DNA from: Candidatus Thorarchaeota archaeon SMTZ1-45
Lineage (GTDB): Archaea > Asgardarchaeota > Thorarchaeia > Thorarchaeales > Thorarchaeaceae
Direction: 5' to 3'
Assembly: GCA_001563335.1 (NCBI GenBank)
Contig: LRSL01000018.1
Location: 1 to 38,307 of the forward strand
DNA: 38,307 bases
Both the position numbers and the translations under genes were made by a program. Under the pieces are notes generated by a model. That model saw only the letters and a list, made by a program, of their open reading frames with translations. It ran no database searches and was not told where the DNA came from. Positions 24,811 to 33,692 of this stretch are shown here, piece after piece. How positions within the stretch are numbered: the first letter of the stretch is position 1; each line of letters starts with the position of its first letter.

Positions 24811-25119
24811 TTAATCATCCTCAAACTCAAGTGCTGTCATGACTCCAATTTCAAAGGTTGCTTGAGGTACTCTGTGTTTAGCCAAGTCAAGCATCTTGTG
24901 AGAAATATCGATTCCTGTCACCTGTAGTCCATTATCAACGAGAGCTCGAGCAACCAAGCCAGTTCCACAGCCAACATCTAGGATATGACTGTTAGGTTTT
25001 ACGAAACTCATGAATTCATCAAGCTCTTCTTCAGCACTGAAAGCAGACCTATAATCATCATACTGTTCAGCTATCTTGTCATATCCTTCTCTTACGAGAT
25101 CCTTAGAATCCTCTTTCAT
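24811..25119 (-). CDS. Truncated SAM-dependent methyltransferase (N-terminal half)
   Basis: Start of a class I methyltransferase: VREGYDKIAEQYDDYRSAFS, motif I HILDVGCGTGLVARAL, and motif II VTGIDISHKMLDLAKHR. At 102 residues it stops at ALEFEDD, where the family continues into the strand with motif IV and another ~100 residues. SAM could still be bound in part but activity is unlikely. The stop abuts the ribosome-binding site of the C_GCAxxG_C_C gene, suggesting a deletion that joined the two. Confidence 0.65.
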   Translation of the reverse strand: MKEDSKDLVREGYDKIAEQYDDYRSAFSAEEELDEFMSFVKPNSHILDVGCGTGLVARALVDNGLQVTGIDISHKMLDLAKHRVPQATFEIGVMTALEFEDD

Positions 25120-25307
25120 AGGTCAATACGGGTGAATGTGACTGATAAAAACACTGATTCAAGGATGCAGGCAATAATGGCAAGCAGTTTGAAAGGATAA
25201 TGCAGAATTTCTAGCACGCCCAAATGCGTTGATTCAAGATGCAACCTAGTAGTTTAGTATATCATTTAATACAAACCGGTGTACAATGAGTCCTAGGTTT
25301 TCGTGTT

Positions 25308-26507
25308 ATGATTAGGTTAGCATCAGGTCTTGTCATAGTGTTGATAGTATTAACTTGGTTTCCTATGACTGTAATTGCTACACCAGATACATTGGATTAT
25401 ACACTCGAGTTATATTTTGATGAGTCATGGACACACTACCACTCGTATGAGGAGATTGTATTGGGAATTCTTACTCTCGAGAGTTCAGGTATTGCTAAAG
25501 TGGTGGACATAGGTGAGAGCGTTGAAGGACAAACAATCTGGGCAATCAAGATAAGTGATGACCCGAACATCGAAGATGAGCAAGAGAATGAAATCCTCTT
25601 TGTTGGCCTTCATCATGCTCGTGAATGGATATCTGCTGAAGTGCCCTATTATCTTGCTGTGAAATTTGTAGAAGAATATGGTGTAAACTCTACTGTCAAA
25701 AACCTCATTGATAACTCCGAGTTGTGGATTGTGCCGGTATTAAATCCTGATGGTCTTGAGTACAGTCGGTCCCAAGTTTTTGATTTAGAATCAGAGAATA
25801 ACAATTCTCGGTTTTGGCGTAAGAACAGGGCAGTCAATAGTGATGGTTCTCATGGTGTAGATCTCAATAGAAACTATGGGACAACATCATGGGGAGAAGA
25901 TATTGCTGAAGGATGTTGGGATGGTTGTGATCATCCAAATCATGAGCCCTACTGGGGACCTTCTGCCTTTTCAGAGCCAGAAACATGTGCGATACGGGAC
26001 CTCGTTCTTGATGATTCTCGTGACTTTATTGGTGCATTAAGCTATCATAGCTATGGACAATTAATTGGTTATCCGTGGGGTAACACATCAGATCCAATAC
26101 CTGAAGCAAATATGATGAATACGATAGGTCAGGAAATGTCAGACCTAATCAAAGATGTTCACGGTAGACATTATGAAGTATTACAAGCAGGTAATTGGTA
26201 TGTTACCGTTGGCGACATGGTGGACTGGGTCTATGAAGCATGTCGAATTCCAGCCTATACCATAGAACTGAGACCAGGAAATGAAGATTATGATCCTGTT
26301 TACTTTGAACTATCTGACAATGAGATTCTTGGCACCTGCGAAGAAAACTGGCCAGCTGCATTCCATTTCATCAATGAGGTGATTGGGATGGAAGACTCAA
26401 CCGGGATACTACCAGAATCCTGGCTACTAATTATCATAGGTACTCCAATACTAATAGTACTAGTAGTGATTATAGCTGCTAAGAAAATCAGAACCAATTA
26501 TGTCTAG
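25308..26507 (+). CDS. Secreted, membrane-anchored M14 zinc carboxypeptidase
   Basis: Signal peptide (LASGLVIVLIVLTWFPM), M14 domain at about 40-365, then a C-terminal helix (SWLLIIIGTPILIVLVVIIA) with KKIR. Zinc ligands H103 and E106 lie in GLHHAREW and H247 in LSYHSYGQLIG; the substrate-binding DLNRNYG (R188) and the catalytic Glu E320 in YTIELRPG are present, so the enzyme should be active. It removes C-terminal amino acids from peptides outside the cell, likely feeding peptide uptake. Possible TATA elements lie at about 25253-25274. A tRNA 5' remnant follows 10 nt after the stop. Confidence 0.88.
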   Translation: MIRLASGLVIVLIVLTWFPMTVIATPDTLDYTLELYFDESWTHYHSYEEIVLGILTLESSGIAKVVDIGESVEGQTIWAIKISDDPNIEDEQENEILFVGLHHAREWISAEVPYYLAVKFVEEYGVNSTVKNLIDNSELWIVPVLNPDGLEYSRSQVFDLESENNNSRFWRKNRAVNSDGSHGVDLNRNYGTTSWGEDIAEGCWDGCDHPNHEPYWGPSAFSEPETCAIRDLVLDDSRDFIGALSYHSYGQLIGYPWGNTSDPIPEANMMNTIGQEMSDLIKDVHGRHYEVLQAGNWYVTVGDMVDWVYEACRIPAYTIELRPGNEDYDPVYFELSDNEILGTCEENWPAAFHFINEVIGMEDSTGILPESWLLIIIGTPILIVLVVIIAAKKIRTNYV

Positions 26508-26516
26508 AAACGATAA

Positions 26517-26534
26517 CTACTCCGCCAAACCAGC
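26517..26534 (-). pseudogene. tRNA-Cys-like 5'-end remnant
   Basis: On the minus strand, GCTGGTTTGGCGGAGTAG matches the first 18 nt of the tRNA-Cys (21192 downward) at 15 positions, and the preceding CTGAG leader is also shared. It lacks the rest of the gene. Same strand as the intact gene and the 3' remnants. Confidence 0.4.
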
Positions 26535-26646
26535 TCAGTGAGAGGACATTAATAATTCTGGATTTACTGATATCATTAACAGTGACAATTAATTCTCCAA
26601 AACAGATAAAGTTCCGATTGAGAACCCAAACGTGAAGGGCACCCAA

Positions 26647-27480
26647 ATGAAGCAAGAATTATCATTAGAGAGACGAGGATGCGCGAGGAATTCAGGAGTT
26701 TTCATATTAATCAGATTATTGCTTGGCTCTCTTGTATTCCTCTCTCTGAATACTATATACTACGTTCCAGAAAACGCTATGCTAATAGCAGCTCAGAACC
26801 TCAAGGCGAACCTATTGCTATTCATTGCAGTGATTTGTGCACTTTTCTTTATGGCACTCTTCAGTTTGATTATTCCGATTCCATTAAACAATGTCCTGAC
26901 TTCTGTGCACAAAGATCTTTCGAAGATTGCCCAGAAACTACGGCAAATAGAGGTCATTATTTTCATAGCAAGTATGGTACTACTGTTTGCTGAAATACAA
27001 CGTTTCTATGAAGTGTTGTTTTTTGGAATTCTCTTCTTTGGCTTTCATTTAATTATAATTGGATATCTCGTTTTCATATCTGGTTATCTTGGGAGAGTCC
27101 TAGGCATCTCCCTAATAATTGGTGGTTCTATGGGGTATCTCCTGGAGAGCCTGACTCATTCCTTTGTACCAAACTTTGTTTGGCTCTCTACTGGCGGAGT
27201 AGTATTTGCTATTGTTGCAGAAGTTGCTCTCGCAATTGTTCTTATAGTGAAGGCAATGCATGTATCTCTTGAAAGCCCTGATACAAAAGAAAGGGTAATG
27301 AGAATCTTACAGGACTTGGGTGAGGCAACAACGGATGAAATCATTGCTGAGGTTTCCAAGGAGTCAGATGAGTGCAAGGATCGTGTTCCAAGTAACTTGA
27401 TCGTCTTGGAGAGTGAGGGAGTTGTGATCAAGAGGTTTTCAAAAGAGAAGAAAGGTTATGTGTGGACGCTAGTACATTGA
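26647..27480 (+). CDS. DUF4386-like membrane protein with C-terminal winged helix
   Basis: Six hydrophobic helices are arranged as in DUF4386 (IFIASMVLLFAEI, FFGILFFGFHLIIIGYLVF, SGYLGRVLGISLIIGGSMGY), and the last ~65 residues (TKERVMRILQDLGEATTDEI to EKKGYVWTLVH) form a winged helix. A membrane sensor coupled to a DNA-binding domain is the simplest reading. Start set at ATG 26647; GTG 26632 is in frame. Nothing in the neighbourhood identifies its target. Confidence 0.65.
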   Translation: MKQELSLERRGCARNSGVFILIRLLLGSLVFLSLNTIYYVPENAMLIAAQNLKANLLLFIAVICALFFMALFSLIIPIPLNNVLTSVHKDLSKIAQKLRQIEVIIFIASMVLLFAEIQRFYEVLFFGILFFGFHLIIIGYLVFISGYLGRVLGISLIIGGSMGYLLESLTHSFVPNFVWLSTGGVVFAIVAEVALAIVLIVKAMHVSLESPDTKERVMRILQDLGEATTDEIIAEVSKESDECKDRVPSNLIVLESEGVVIKRFSKEKKGYVWTLVH

Positions 27481-27513
27481 AAAACTACTGATAGGTGTAA
27501 ACTATACCATCTA

Positions 27514-27873
27514 ATGTCGCGGAAAAAGCAAGAGCATTGATGCAGGAGTAGAAGGCTTATTGTGACCAAGCTGCATTGACAGCGCATGGAGAGGAACTCA
27601 GTTCAGGGAAAGTCGACTATGGGTGCTGTGACAGGTGCATTGATAGCGCTTGGTCTCAAGTATGGAGGACCAGATTCTACAAAGGTCAATGAGGTCGCAA
27701 TGAAATTCCTTGAGGAGTTTGCGTTTCTCAATGGAACAGTAATCTGATGGGAACTAATCAACCACGATCCTGTCACAGATGCTGATATGCAGAAGGCATT
27801 CAAGACGGGAGCCTTCAAGGACGGTCCCAAGTTCGTTGAAGATACAGTTGTGCTTTTGGAGAAACTGCTATAG
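27514..27873 (+). pseudogene. Decayed C_GCAxxG_C_C family gene
   Basis: Frame pieces give EKARALMQE, a TAG stop, KAYCDQAALTAHGEEL, a frame change, MGAVTGALIALGLKYG, and NGTVI followed by TGA where the family Cys stands, then WELINHD and GAFKDGPKFVEDTVVLLEKL. About 25 family residues between the first and second blocks are missing. With two stops, a frameshift and a deletion it is not functional. Its intact tail shows what the 24305 copy lost. Confidence 0.65.
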
Positions 27874-27927
27874 GCGGGTTAGTCTGTCTTACCTGCAACC
27901 TGATAATTCGTCAAGAGAACATCTAAA

Positions 27928-29415
27928 ATGACAGACAGGGAAGGCATCACGGACAAGGAACTCGCTGTGAATTTCGACGAGCGACTACCGTTTCGGTCAA
28001 AACTGGCTTTTGGTCTTTCACAAGGTTCCATCAACCTGCTTCAGGTTATTGCCCTCGGTTCAGCAATCACATTCTACTACAATATCAAACTAGGTTTGAG
28101 TGAAGAATGGATCTCCCTTGCCTGGCTCTTGTTTGCTTTCTGGAATGCTCTTAATGACCCATTGTTTGGAATACTCCAGGAAAGTATTGATACAGACATA
28201 GGCAGGCGTATTCCAGTCCTCCGTTATGGAGCACCATTCTATGTGATTACTTTTCTCATCTGTTGGTTCCCGTTCATGGGGAGCACACAGATTGCTTTAT
28301 TCTGGAACCTGTTGTTGGTTCTCTTCCTTTTTGATTCTATGTTCACCATGGTCGGACTAGTGATAACTGCACTACCAGCTGAGATGTGTATCACCCAAGA
28401 AGCCAGGTCTAATCTCGCTCTGTACAATGTAATTCTCGGATCTCTTGGTGGTCTGATTGGTATTGTACTACCACTGATTCTACTCACTGATGAAGCAACC
28501 ACTGAGCTCAATCCATTCTTTCAACCAGTGATGGTATTAGTTGCGATAATTTCGGGAATAGTGTTGTTCTTCTCGAGTTATGCTCTGACTGAAAATGAGT
28601 ATGCTAGGACTGAAGAGCCATTACCTTTCATTGCATCGATGATCCAAACGGTCAAGAATAGGGAGTTTCTGGTATTCGAAGGCATGAACTTCTTCCGTGA
28701 AATGGGATTCACGGTAGTGATAGGTTCCATGATATATTTCGTTCAATATGTTGTTAATCTACAGGGCATTATGGCCTCAATTCCTTTGTTTGCCGTCTTT
28801 TTCCTCATGCTGTCGTTTAGCTTTCTTGCCGATAGAAGGGTGAAACAACAAGGTTTGAAGCAAGTCTATATCATTGGATTGTTGCTAACGAGTATTGGTC
28901 TGATTTTCCTAGGAATTTCAGGTAGCTGGTTGATTGCTGCAATTCTTAGTCTTATGGTAGTCGGAATAGGACTTGCCCCGGTCACCTTGATTTGGTCCCC
29001 ATTGCTGGCAGATGTGATAGACAACGATGAAATATTGACAGGCAAGAGACGTGAAACGACATATGCAGGTATGAATGCGTTGATCACGAAACCAGCAATC
29101 TCCATCGCAAACGCATTGTTCCTGCTGGTCATTAGTGGATTCGGATTTGACAATACCCAGAGTGTACAGTCAGAGTCAGCCATCCTTGGGATTCAGGTGG
29201 CATACACGATGATTCCTGCAATAGGTTTCATAATCGGAGCAGTTGTTATGTGGAGATGGTACAGACTTGATGGCAAAGAATGGATTGCAAAGAAGGTTGA
29301 ATTAGGAAAGATACACCTTCAAAAAGAAGGGGAATACATCAAGCATCTTCAAAGAGAGGGAAAAATATCTAAGGTTTATCAAAAACTCTACAGAGAGTCG
29401 CAAGAAGAATCTTAG
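27928..29415 (+). CDS. GPH/MelB-type sugar:cation symporter (MFS)
   Basis: About twelve transmembrane helices. N-terminal features of the glycoside-pentoside-hexuronide family are visible: KLAFGLSQGSINLLQV, AFWNALNDPLFGILQE (the N-D-P motif of the cation site) and DTDIGRRIPVLRYG in the first cytoplasmic loop. It moves sugars with H+ or Na+ across the membrane. It is 28 nt upstream of the GH38 mannosidase on the same strand, so the likely cargo is a mannoside or other oligosaccharide. The C-terminal ~50 residues are a charged helix (QKEGEYIKHLQREGKISK). Confidence 0.8.
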   Translation: MTDREGITDKELAVNFDERLPFRSKLAFGLSQGSINLLQVIALGSAITFYYNIKLGLSEEWISLAWLLFAFWNALNDPLFGILQESIDTDIGRRIPVLRYGAPFYVITFLICWFPFMGSTQIALFWNLLLVLFLFDSMFTMVGLVITALPAEMCITQEARSNLALYNVILGSLGGLIGIVLPLILLTDEATTELNPFFQPVMVLVAIISGIVLFFSSYALTENEYARTEEPLPFIASMIQTVKNREFLVFEGMNFFREMGFTVVIGSMIYFVQYVVNLQGIMASIPLFAVFFLMLSFSFLADRRVKQQGLKQVYIIGLLLTSIGLIFLGISGSWLIAAILSLMVVGIGLAPVTLIWSPLLADVIDNDEILTGKRRETTYAGMNALITKPAISIANALFLLVISGFGFDNTQSVQSESAILGIQVAYTMIPAIGFIIGAVVMWRWYRLDGKEWIAKKVELGKIHLQKEGEYIKHLQREGKISKVYQKLYRESQEES

Positions 29416-29449
29416 TGGGAGGGCGAACTATAATTTTGGTGAAATGAAA

Positions 29450-32290
29450 ATGGATTCCAAGAAGATTGTCATTGTTCCGCATACTCATTGGGATAGAGAA
29501 TGGTATTTGCCATTTCAGAGATTCAGATACATGTTAGTTGAACTTGTTGATGAACTTCTTGATATTATTGCCACCCAAGACTACAGATTCATGTTGGATG
29601 GTCAGACGGTGGTTCTGGAGGATTATTTTGAGATACGAGATGAGCGAAGAGATGAGTTGCTCCAACAAATTCGCAATGGTAAAATTACTGTAGGTCCTTG
29701 GTACTTGTTGCCAGACCAATGGCTTGTGGGTGGGGAGAGCCTTATTCGTAATATCGAGTTCAGTCATAATCTGGCGATGCAACTTTGTATTCCACAAATG
29801 ATGATCGGATACTTGCCAGATATGTTTGGTCACTCGAGTGCTATTCCACAAATACTTGGCGATCTTACAAACTTCAAGGCGGCGATTCTCTGGCGGGGAG
29901 TACCTCCAAACATTATGACATCATCATTTACATGGAAATCTCATCCTTCTTCTTCAGCCTCAATTCCAGTTGTATATCTGCCTGAGGGATATGGGAATGC
30001 TTCTAGATTTGCTGAAGATTATGAGGAGTTCACAACGATGGTTATCAATGGGACATCATCACTAGAACCATTCTCGCCAGTTCCAGTCTATCTTTTGATG
30101 AATGGCTCAGATCATCTTTTCCCGCAGGCATTTGTGCAAGAAAATGTAGATCGTTTGAAGAGTGAAGGAGTTGATATTTCATTAGGATCTCTTACTGACT
30201 ATGTCGAGTATTTAGAAGATGCAATCATAAAAATAGGTTATGAACGTCCTTTATATACTGGTGAATTTCGCTCTCCAGCTAGAGCACCACTTCTGCAAGA
30301 TACTTATTCTGCTCGAATGTGGATTAAGATTTGGAACCAAAAAGTCGAAGATATGTTGGTAAGAAAGATTGAACCAGTCAGTACGTATCTATGGTATTCA
30401 TTGGATCAGGAGTATCCAACTAGCTACTTGAAAACCGCTTGGAAATGGTTATTGAGAAATCATCCTCATGATTCAATATGTGGTTGTTCTATAGATCGAA
30501 CTCACGAAGAGATGAAAGCTCGTTTCTCATGGGCTGAATCCATAGGAGAGAGCCTTGTTCAGAATGCAATCAAGATTCTTGAGGAAATGGGAGATGAATC
30601 AAAATCCAATGAATCGAGTGTTCTTATTTTCAACTCAGGAGGAAGCTTGGAATCACCAATTTACATTGAGTTTTCCGCACCAAATGAGAAGATAATCAAT
30701 GGATTACAAGCGCCAGATGGCACAATCTATGATGTTCAACGTCTAGAATCTAGAGATCATGTTTTCTTTGAGATTACTGTTGGTATGAGAATGGCAAAGA
30801 TGGGATTTGGTCTGTTACCTGGGAGGAAATTCATGAATTTCTATATTAATGATATTGAATTTTTTGATGGCGATGAACCGGGAGTCCTTGAACTCCGATT
30901 TATATCGGATGACCACCTTGTAGGTGATCTTGATTGGGAGGAATTCAAAAGAACAGCTCGCGAGATAATTAATAGTAAGAAGTACAAAAAGATACATCTC
31001 ATTGCAGCGCGACCAACTCAGAATGTCTATGCTTCAGCATTGCCTCTACAACCATGGGCATTCACGAAGCTTGTTCCTGTTTCTGAATCTGCAGATGAAA
31101 ATGATGATGTTCTGAAGGTTGATAAAAACCAAATTAGTAATCGTTTCTATTCAGTTTCGTTCAATAAGGATGGCACTCTAAGCGTCTTCAATGAAGAGTT
31201 AGGTATCAGATACAATAGACTCCATGTTTTTGAGGACTATGGGGACCGAGGTGATGAATATACATTTGGTAGAGTGGGTCCTGGAAAAGCGGATATTAGA
31301 AAGGTTAACCGACATATTCTCAGTGCAGGACCTATTATTGCTGAGATTCGACAAGAGATGGAAATTGAAGTATTCGAGAGTCTTGACGACTCGAGAGAAA
31401 AACGGATAGGAAAGATTAGAGTACCTATTGAATCCACATTTAGGTTCTATCGTGATACGCCGCGAATCGATGTGAAAACAAAACTTACAAACAGGTCAAA
31501 AGATCACAGACTTAGAATCTGTTTCGATCTTCCCTTCAAGTCAGAGAAGACGCAGACTGAAACTCATTTTGGTGTTGTGGAACGAGATGGTTCCCCAGAA
31601 AAAGTACCAGAAACCGAAGTACTAGATAAAACGCATTCTTCATACCCAGAGATGCCTTCAGGAATTCAACCACAAAAACGATTCATCAGAGTTAATGACG
31701 ATAAAGGAAATGGGGCCATTACTGTCTTTAATACTGGCCTGCCAGAGGTCGAGCTAGTAAATGACAATCGAATTGCTATAACACTCATACGTTCGATTGG
31801 ATGGCTTTCACGAGCAGATATCCCGGAGAGACCAATCCATGCAGGCCCAGGGGAGGAAACTCCAGGAGCGCAAGAATTCGGAACGGATTATAATTACAGC
31901 TATGGTTTTGTTGTACACTCAAAAGATGAACCATTATACAGGAGTGCAGATATAGCAAATGCAGCCTCTGAGAATCCATTTATCATGTATCTTAATCAGT
32001 CAGAAATAGCAAAAAAACTGCTTAATCCAATTATCCAGATTGATAATCCAAGCATAAGGATCTCCTCTATTCGATTGCGAGAGAGTGCGGTTCTTGTAAC
32101 AATGTATAACATTGAGAACATTGAAATTAGTGTACGAGTGGGACTTGAGTCTTCTTTTAAAACTCTGACAGAAATCAAGATTGATGGAACAATAAAGCAG
32201 AAACATATTGTAAATGGGAATAGTATTAGTTTGACCTTCTTGCCTCGAGAAATCAAGATGTGCTCATTGAAACAAGAGAAGTCATTATAG
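29450..32290 (+). CDS. GH38-family alpha-mannosidase
   Basis: Long GH38 enzyme of about 946 residues. From ATG 29444 numbering: zinc ligands in VPHTHWDREW (H15, D17) and NHPHDSICGCS (H342), and the nucleophile Asp in GYLPDMFGHS (D126); the mid-helical domain and C-terminal beta-sandwich are present. It cleaves alpha-mannosyl bonds with retention, probably in the cytoplasm since no signal peptide is seen. ATG 29450 is chosen because GGTGA lies 6-7 nt upstream; 29444 is too close to it. It is probably co-transcribed with the GPH symporter. Confidence 0.88.
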   Translation: MDSKKIVIVPHTHWDREWYLPFQRFRYMLVELVDELLDIIATQDYRFMLDGQTVVLEDYFEIRDERRDELLQQIRNGKITVGPWYLLPDQWLVGGESLIRNIEFSHNLAMQLCIPQMMIGYLPDMFGHSSAIPQILGDLTNFKAAILWRGVPPNIMTSSFTWKSHPSSSASIPVVYLPEGYGNASRFAEDYEEFTTMVINGTSSLEPFSPVPVYLLMNGSDHLFPQAFVQENVDRLKSEGVDISLGSLTDYVEYLEDAIIKIGYERPLYTGEFRSPARAPLLQDTYSARMWIKIWNQKVEDMLVRKIEPVSTYLWYSLDQEYPTSYLKTAWKWLLRNHPHDSICGCSIDRTHEEMKARFSWAESIGESLVQNAIKILEEMGDESKSNESSVLIFNSGGSLESPIYIEFSAPNEKIINGLQAPDGTIYDVQRLESRDHVFFEITVGMRMAKMGFGLLPGRKFMNFYINDIEFFDGDEPGVLELRFISDDHLVGDLDWEEFKRTAREIINSKKYKKIHLIAARPTQNVYASALPLQPWAFTKLVPVSESADENDDVLKVDKNQISNRFYSVSFNKDGTLSVFNEELGIRYNRLHVFEDYGDRGDEYTFGRVGPGKADIRKVNRHILSAGPIIAEIRQEMEIEVFESLDDSREKRIGKIRVPIESTFRFYRDTPRIDVKTKLTNRSKDHRLRICFDLPFKSEKTQTETHFGVVERDGSPEKVPETEVLDKTHSSYPEMPSGIQPQKRFIRVNDDKGNGAITVFNTGLPEVELVNDNRIAITLIRSIGWLSRADIPERPIHAGPGEETPGAQEFGTDYNYSYGFVVHSKDEPLYRSADIANAASENPFIMYLNQSEIAKKLLNPIIQIDNPSIRISSIRLRESAVLVTMYNIENIEISVRVGLESSFKTLTEIKIDGTIKQKHIVNGNSISLTFLPREIKMCSLKQEKSL

Positions 32291-32316
32291 TTACCAATGG
32301 ATGTCTGAAATAGCAG

Positions 32317-32333
32317 GTCATAATTCTTATGAC
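32317..32333. other. Short perfect inverted repeat downstream of GH38 gene
   Basis: GTCATAA-TTC-TTATGAC is a 7-bp perfect stem with a 3-nt loop, 27 nt after the mannosidase stop and 125 nt before the next start. It could be a hairpin near the transcript end or an operator for the next gene; no U-run follows, so a simple terminator is not shown. Confidence 0.4.
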
Positions 32334-32403
32334 TAGGAATGGAAAATTTCGTGTTCATCTCAAAACAGAACAAGAACCCATTTTAAGACCATTAAAAAAG
32401 CGC

Positions 32404-32420
32404 TATAGTTTAAATTACTA
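32404..32420 (+). promoter_or_regulatory. TATA-like promoter of the anchored surface-protein gene
   Basis: TATAGTTTAAATTACTA is an AT-rich TATA-like stretch about 45 nt upstream of ATG 32459; a GGGGAT ribosome-binding site lies 7-8 nt before that ATG, so a short leader is expected here rather than a leaderless start. Confidence 0.35.
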
Positions 32421-32458
32421 TCCAATGGATATTGCACACCAATTTTTGGGGATAGTTA

Positions 32459-33010
32459 ATGAAAAACAGGTTTTTTGCTATTCTAGTAATATTAAGTCTG
32501 ATTGCTGTGATTAATCCAGGGATTGTCTTCACAGCATCTGCACTTGAATCTCCCCAAAACTCTCTGGCGCAAGTCGCTGATCTTCAATTTACTGCAGACA
32601 TGGTGCTTGTTACAGTTGAACAAGGGGGAAGTAACACAGCTAATATTCGGGTTCACAACTATGGTGGAGAAGCTGGGTCAGCAAATATTACCTTTCTAGG
32701 TTCAGAACCAGATGGAATTACTGTTGAATTGAGCACCATTAGTATCATCGATTTGAGTGGAGGAACCTATGAGGATATCATTACGAATGTTAGTGCTGAA
32801 GCAGGACTTTGGCCACTCGGTCCAAGAAGACTTGATCTTGGTCTTATGAACGGGACCACAGAACTGGATTCTATGTACATAGAGATGAATGTGGTTGCTC
32901 CAACTACTACATCTACTGGCATTTTGGGCATTCCAAATGAAACGATTATACTATCGGTAATTGCAACTATAATTGTAGTTGCAGTAGTCTTGATAATCAA
33001 ACGGAGGTGA
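32459..33010 (+). CDS. Secreted surface protein with Ig-like domain and C-terminal anchor
   Basis: Signal peptide (FFAILVILSLIAVINPGIVF), one beta-sandwich of the CARDB/Ig type at about 45-150 (VLVTVEQGGSNTANIRVHNY, then the alternating strands to MYIEMNVVAP), a Thr/Ser linker, and a C-terminal helix (ETIILSVIATIIVVAVVLII) with KRR. It faces the cell exterior and probably serves adhesion or envelope structure. The stop TGA lies within the ribosome-binding site of the next gene, so translation of the two is coupled. Confidence 0.75.
   Translation: MKNRFFAILVILSLIAVINPGIVFTASALESPQNSLAQVADLQFTADMVLVTVEQGGSNTANIRVHNYGGEAGSANITFLGSEPDGITVELSTISIIDLSGGTYEDIITNVSAEAGLWPLGPRRLDLGLMNGTTELDSMYIEMNVVAPTTTSTGILGIPNETIILSVIATIIVVAVVLIIKRR
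33003..33010 (+). promoter_or_regulatory. Strong Shine-Dalgarno overlapping the upstream stop codon
   Basis: GGAGGTGA ends with the TGA stop of the surface-protein gene and sits 7 nt before ATG 33018. This fixes the start of the downstream gene and indicates translational coupling. Confidence 0.75.
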
Positions 33011-33017
33011 GAAGAAA

Positions 33018-33659
33018 ATGACTGGTGTTACACAAAAGTTTGTAGGTATTGATGCATTATGCAAATATTATCAGGAGCTCGGAATGAAGGCTTCAATACT
33101 ACCGGATAAAAGCCCAGAGGCGGTGGAGAAAGGTCACATAAAACAAGATATGGGATACATTAAGGTAGCTGGCCGAGAGTTCGACCTTGTGACCATAAGA
33201 ATGAAAGGAACGACTCGTGGTGAATACGATCTAGGCAAAGTCCGTGGCATTCCCATTGCAACTAAGGACAAGATTCCTTTTGAATACCATCACATAGTGC
33301 GTGCTGAAATCGCTAACGAAGGAGTGATGAAAGTCAAGCTCAAAAAGAAGACAAAAGGTATTGTTGGGAAGGAGGTCACAGATGTTTCATGGGAAGGGGG
33401 ACACCTTGCTGAAGCGCTCAATTCGGACAACTCAATTAAAACGTCTATAATGAAATTCATTGAACATGAAGATAGCATTAAAATCGAACCTGACAAGAAG
33501 AATAAGATCTTCAGAATAGTGTTCTCTCGACCCTCAGAAATAAAAATGGGTCTTGCATATGGGTTCAAGTTCAATAGAAACCTACTTCCTAGAGAAGCTG
33601 TAGATGTTATGGACAAAATAGCTATACTAGCGCGAAAATCTGCTAGTAGTAAACGTTAG
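33018..33659 (+). CDS. Hypothetical alpha/beta protein, coupled to surface protein
   Basis: Not recognised. 213 residues, soluble, basic, no signal peptide. It opens with a helix (FVGIDALCKYYQELGMKAS), then strand-rich segments (MGYIKVAGREFDLVTIRMKG, EYHHIVRAEIANEGVMKVKL with KKK) and ends with a helix (VDVMDKIAILARKSASSKR). No metal or nucleotide motif seen. Start is certain from the strong ribosome-binding site. It is translated right after the surface-protein gene. Confidence 0.65.
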   Translation: MTGVTQKFVGIDALCKYYQELGMKASILPDKSPEAVEKGHIKQDMGYIKVAGREFDLVTIRMKGTTRGEYDLGKVRGIPIATKDKIPFEYHHIVRAEIANEGVMKVKLKKKTKGIVGKEVTDVSWEGGHLAEALNSDNSIKTSIMKFIEHEDSIKIEPDKKNKIFRIVFSRPSEIKMGLAYGFKFNRNLLPREAVDVMDKIAILARKSASSKR

Positions 33660-33692
33660 CATACAAAAGAAAGATAGCTGTAAATCCAGAGG

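Noticed and set aside
27745..27747. In-frame TGA exactly where a conserved Cys stands, suggesting selenocysteine
   Set aside because: The same gene copy also has an in-frame TAG, a frame change and a missing segment, so it is a pseudogene; no SECIS-like hairpin was identified.
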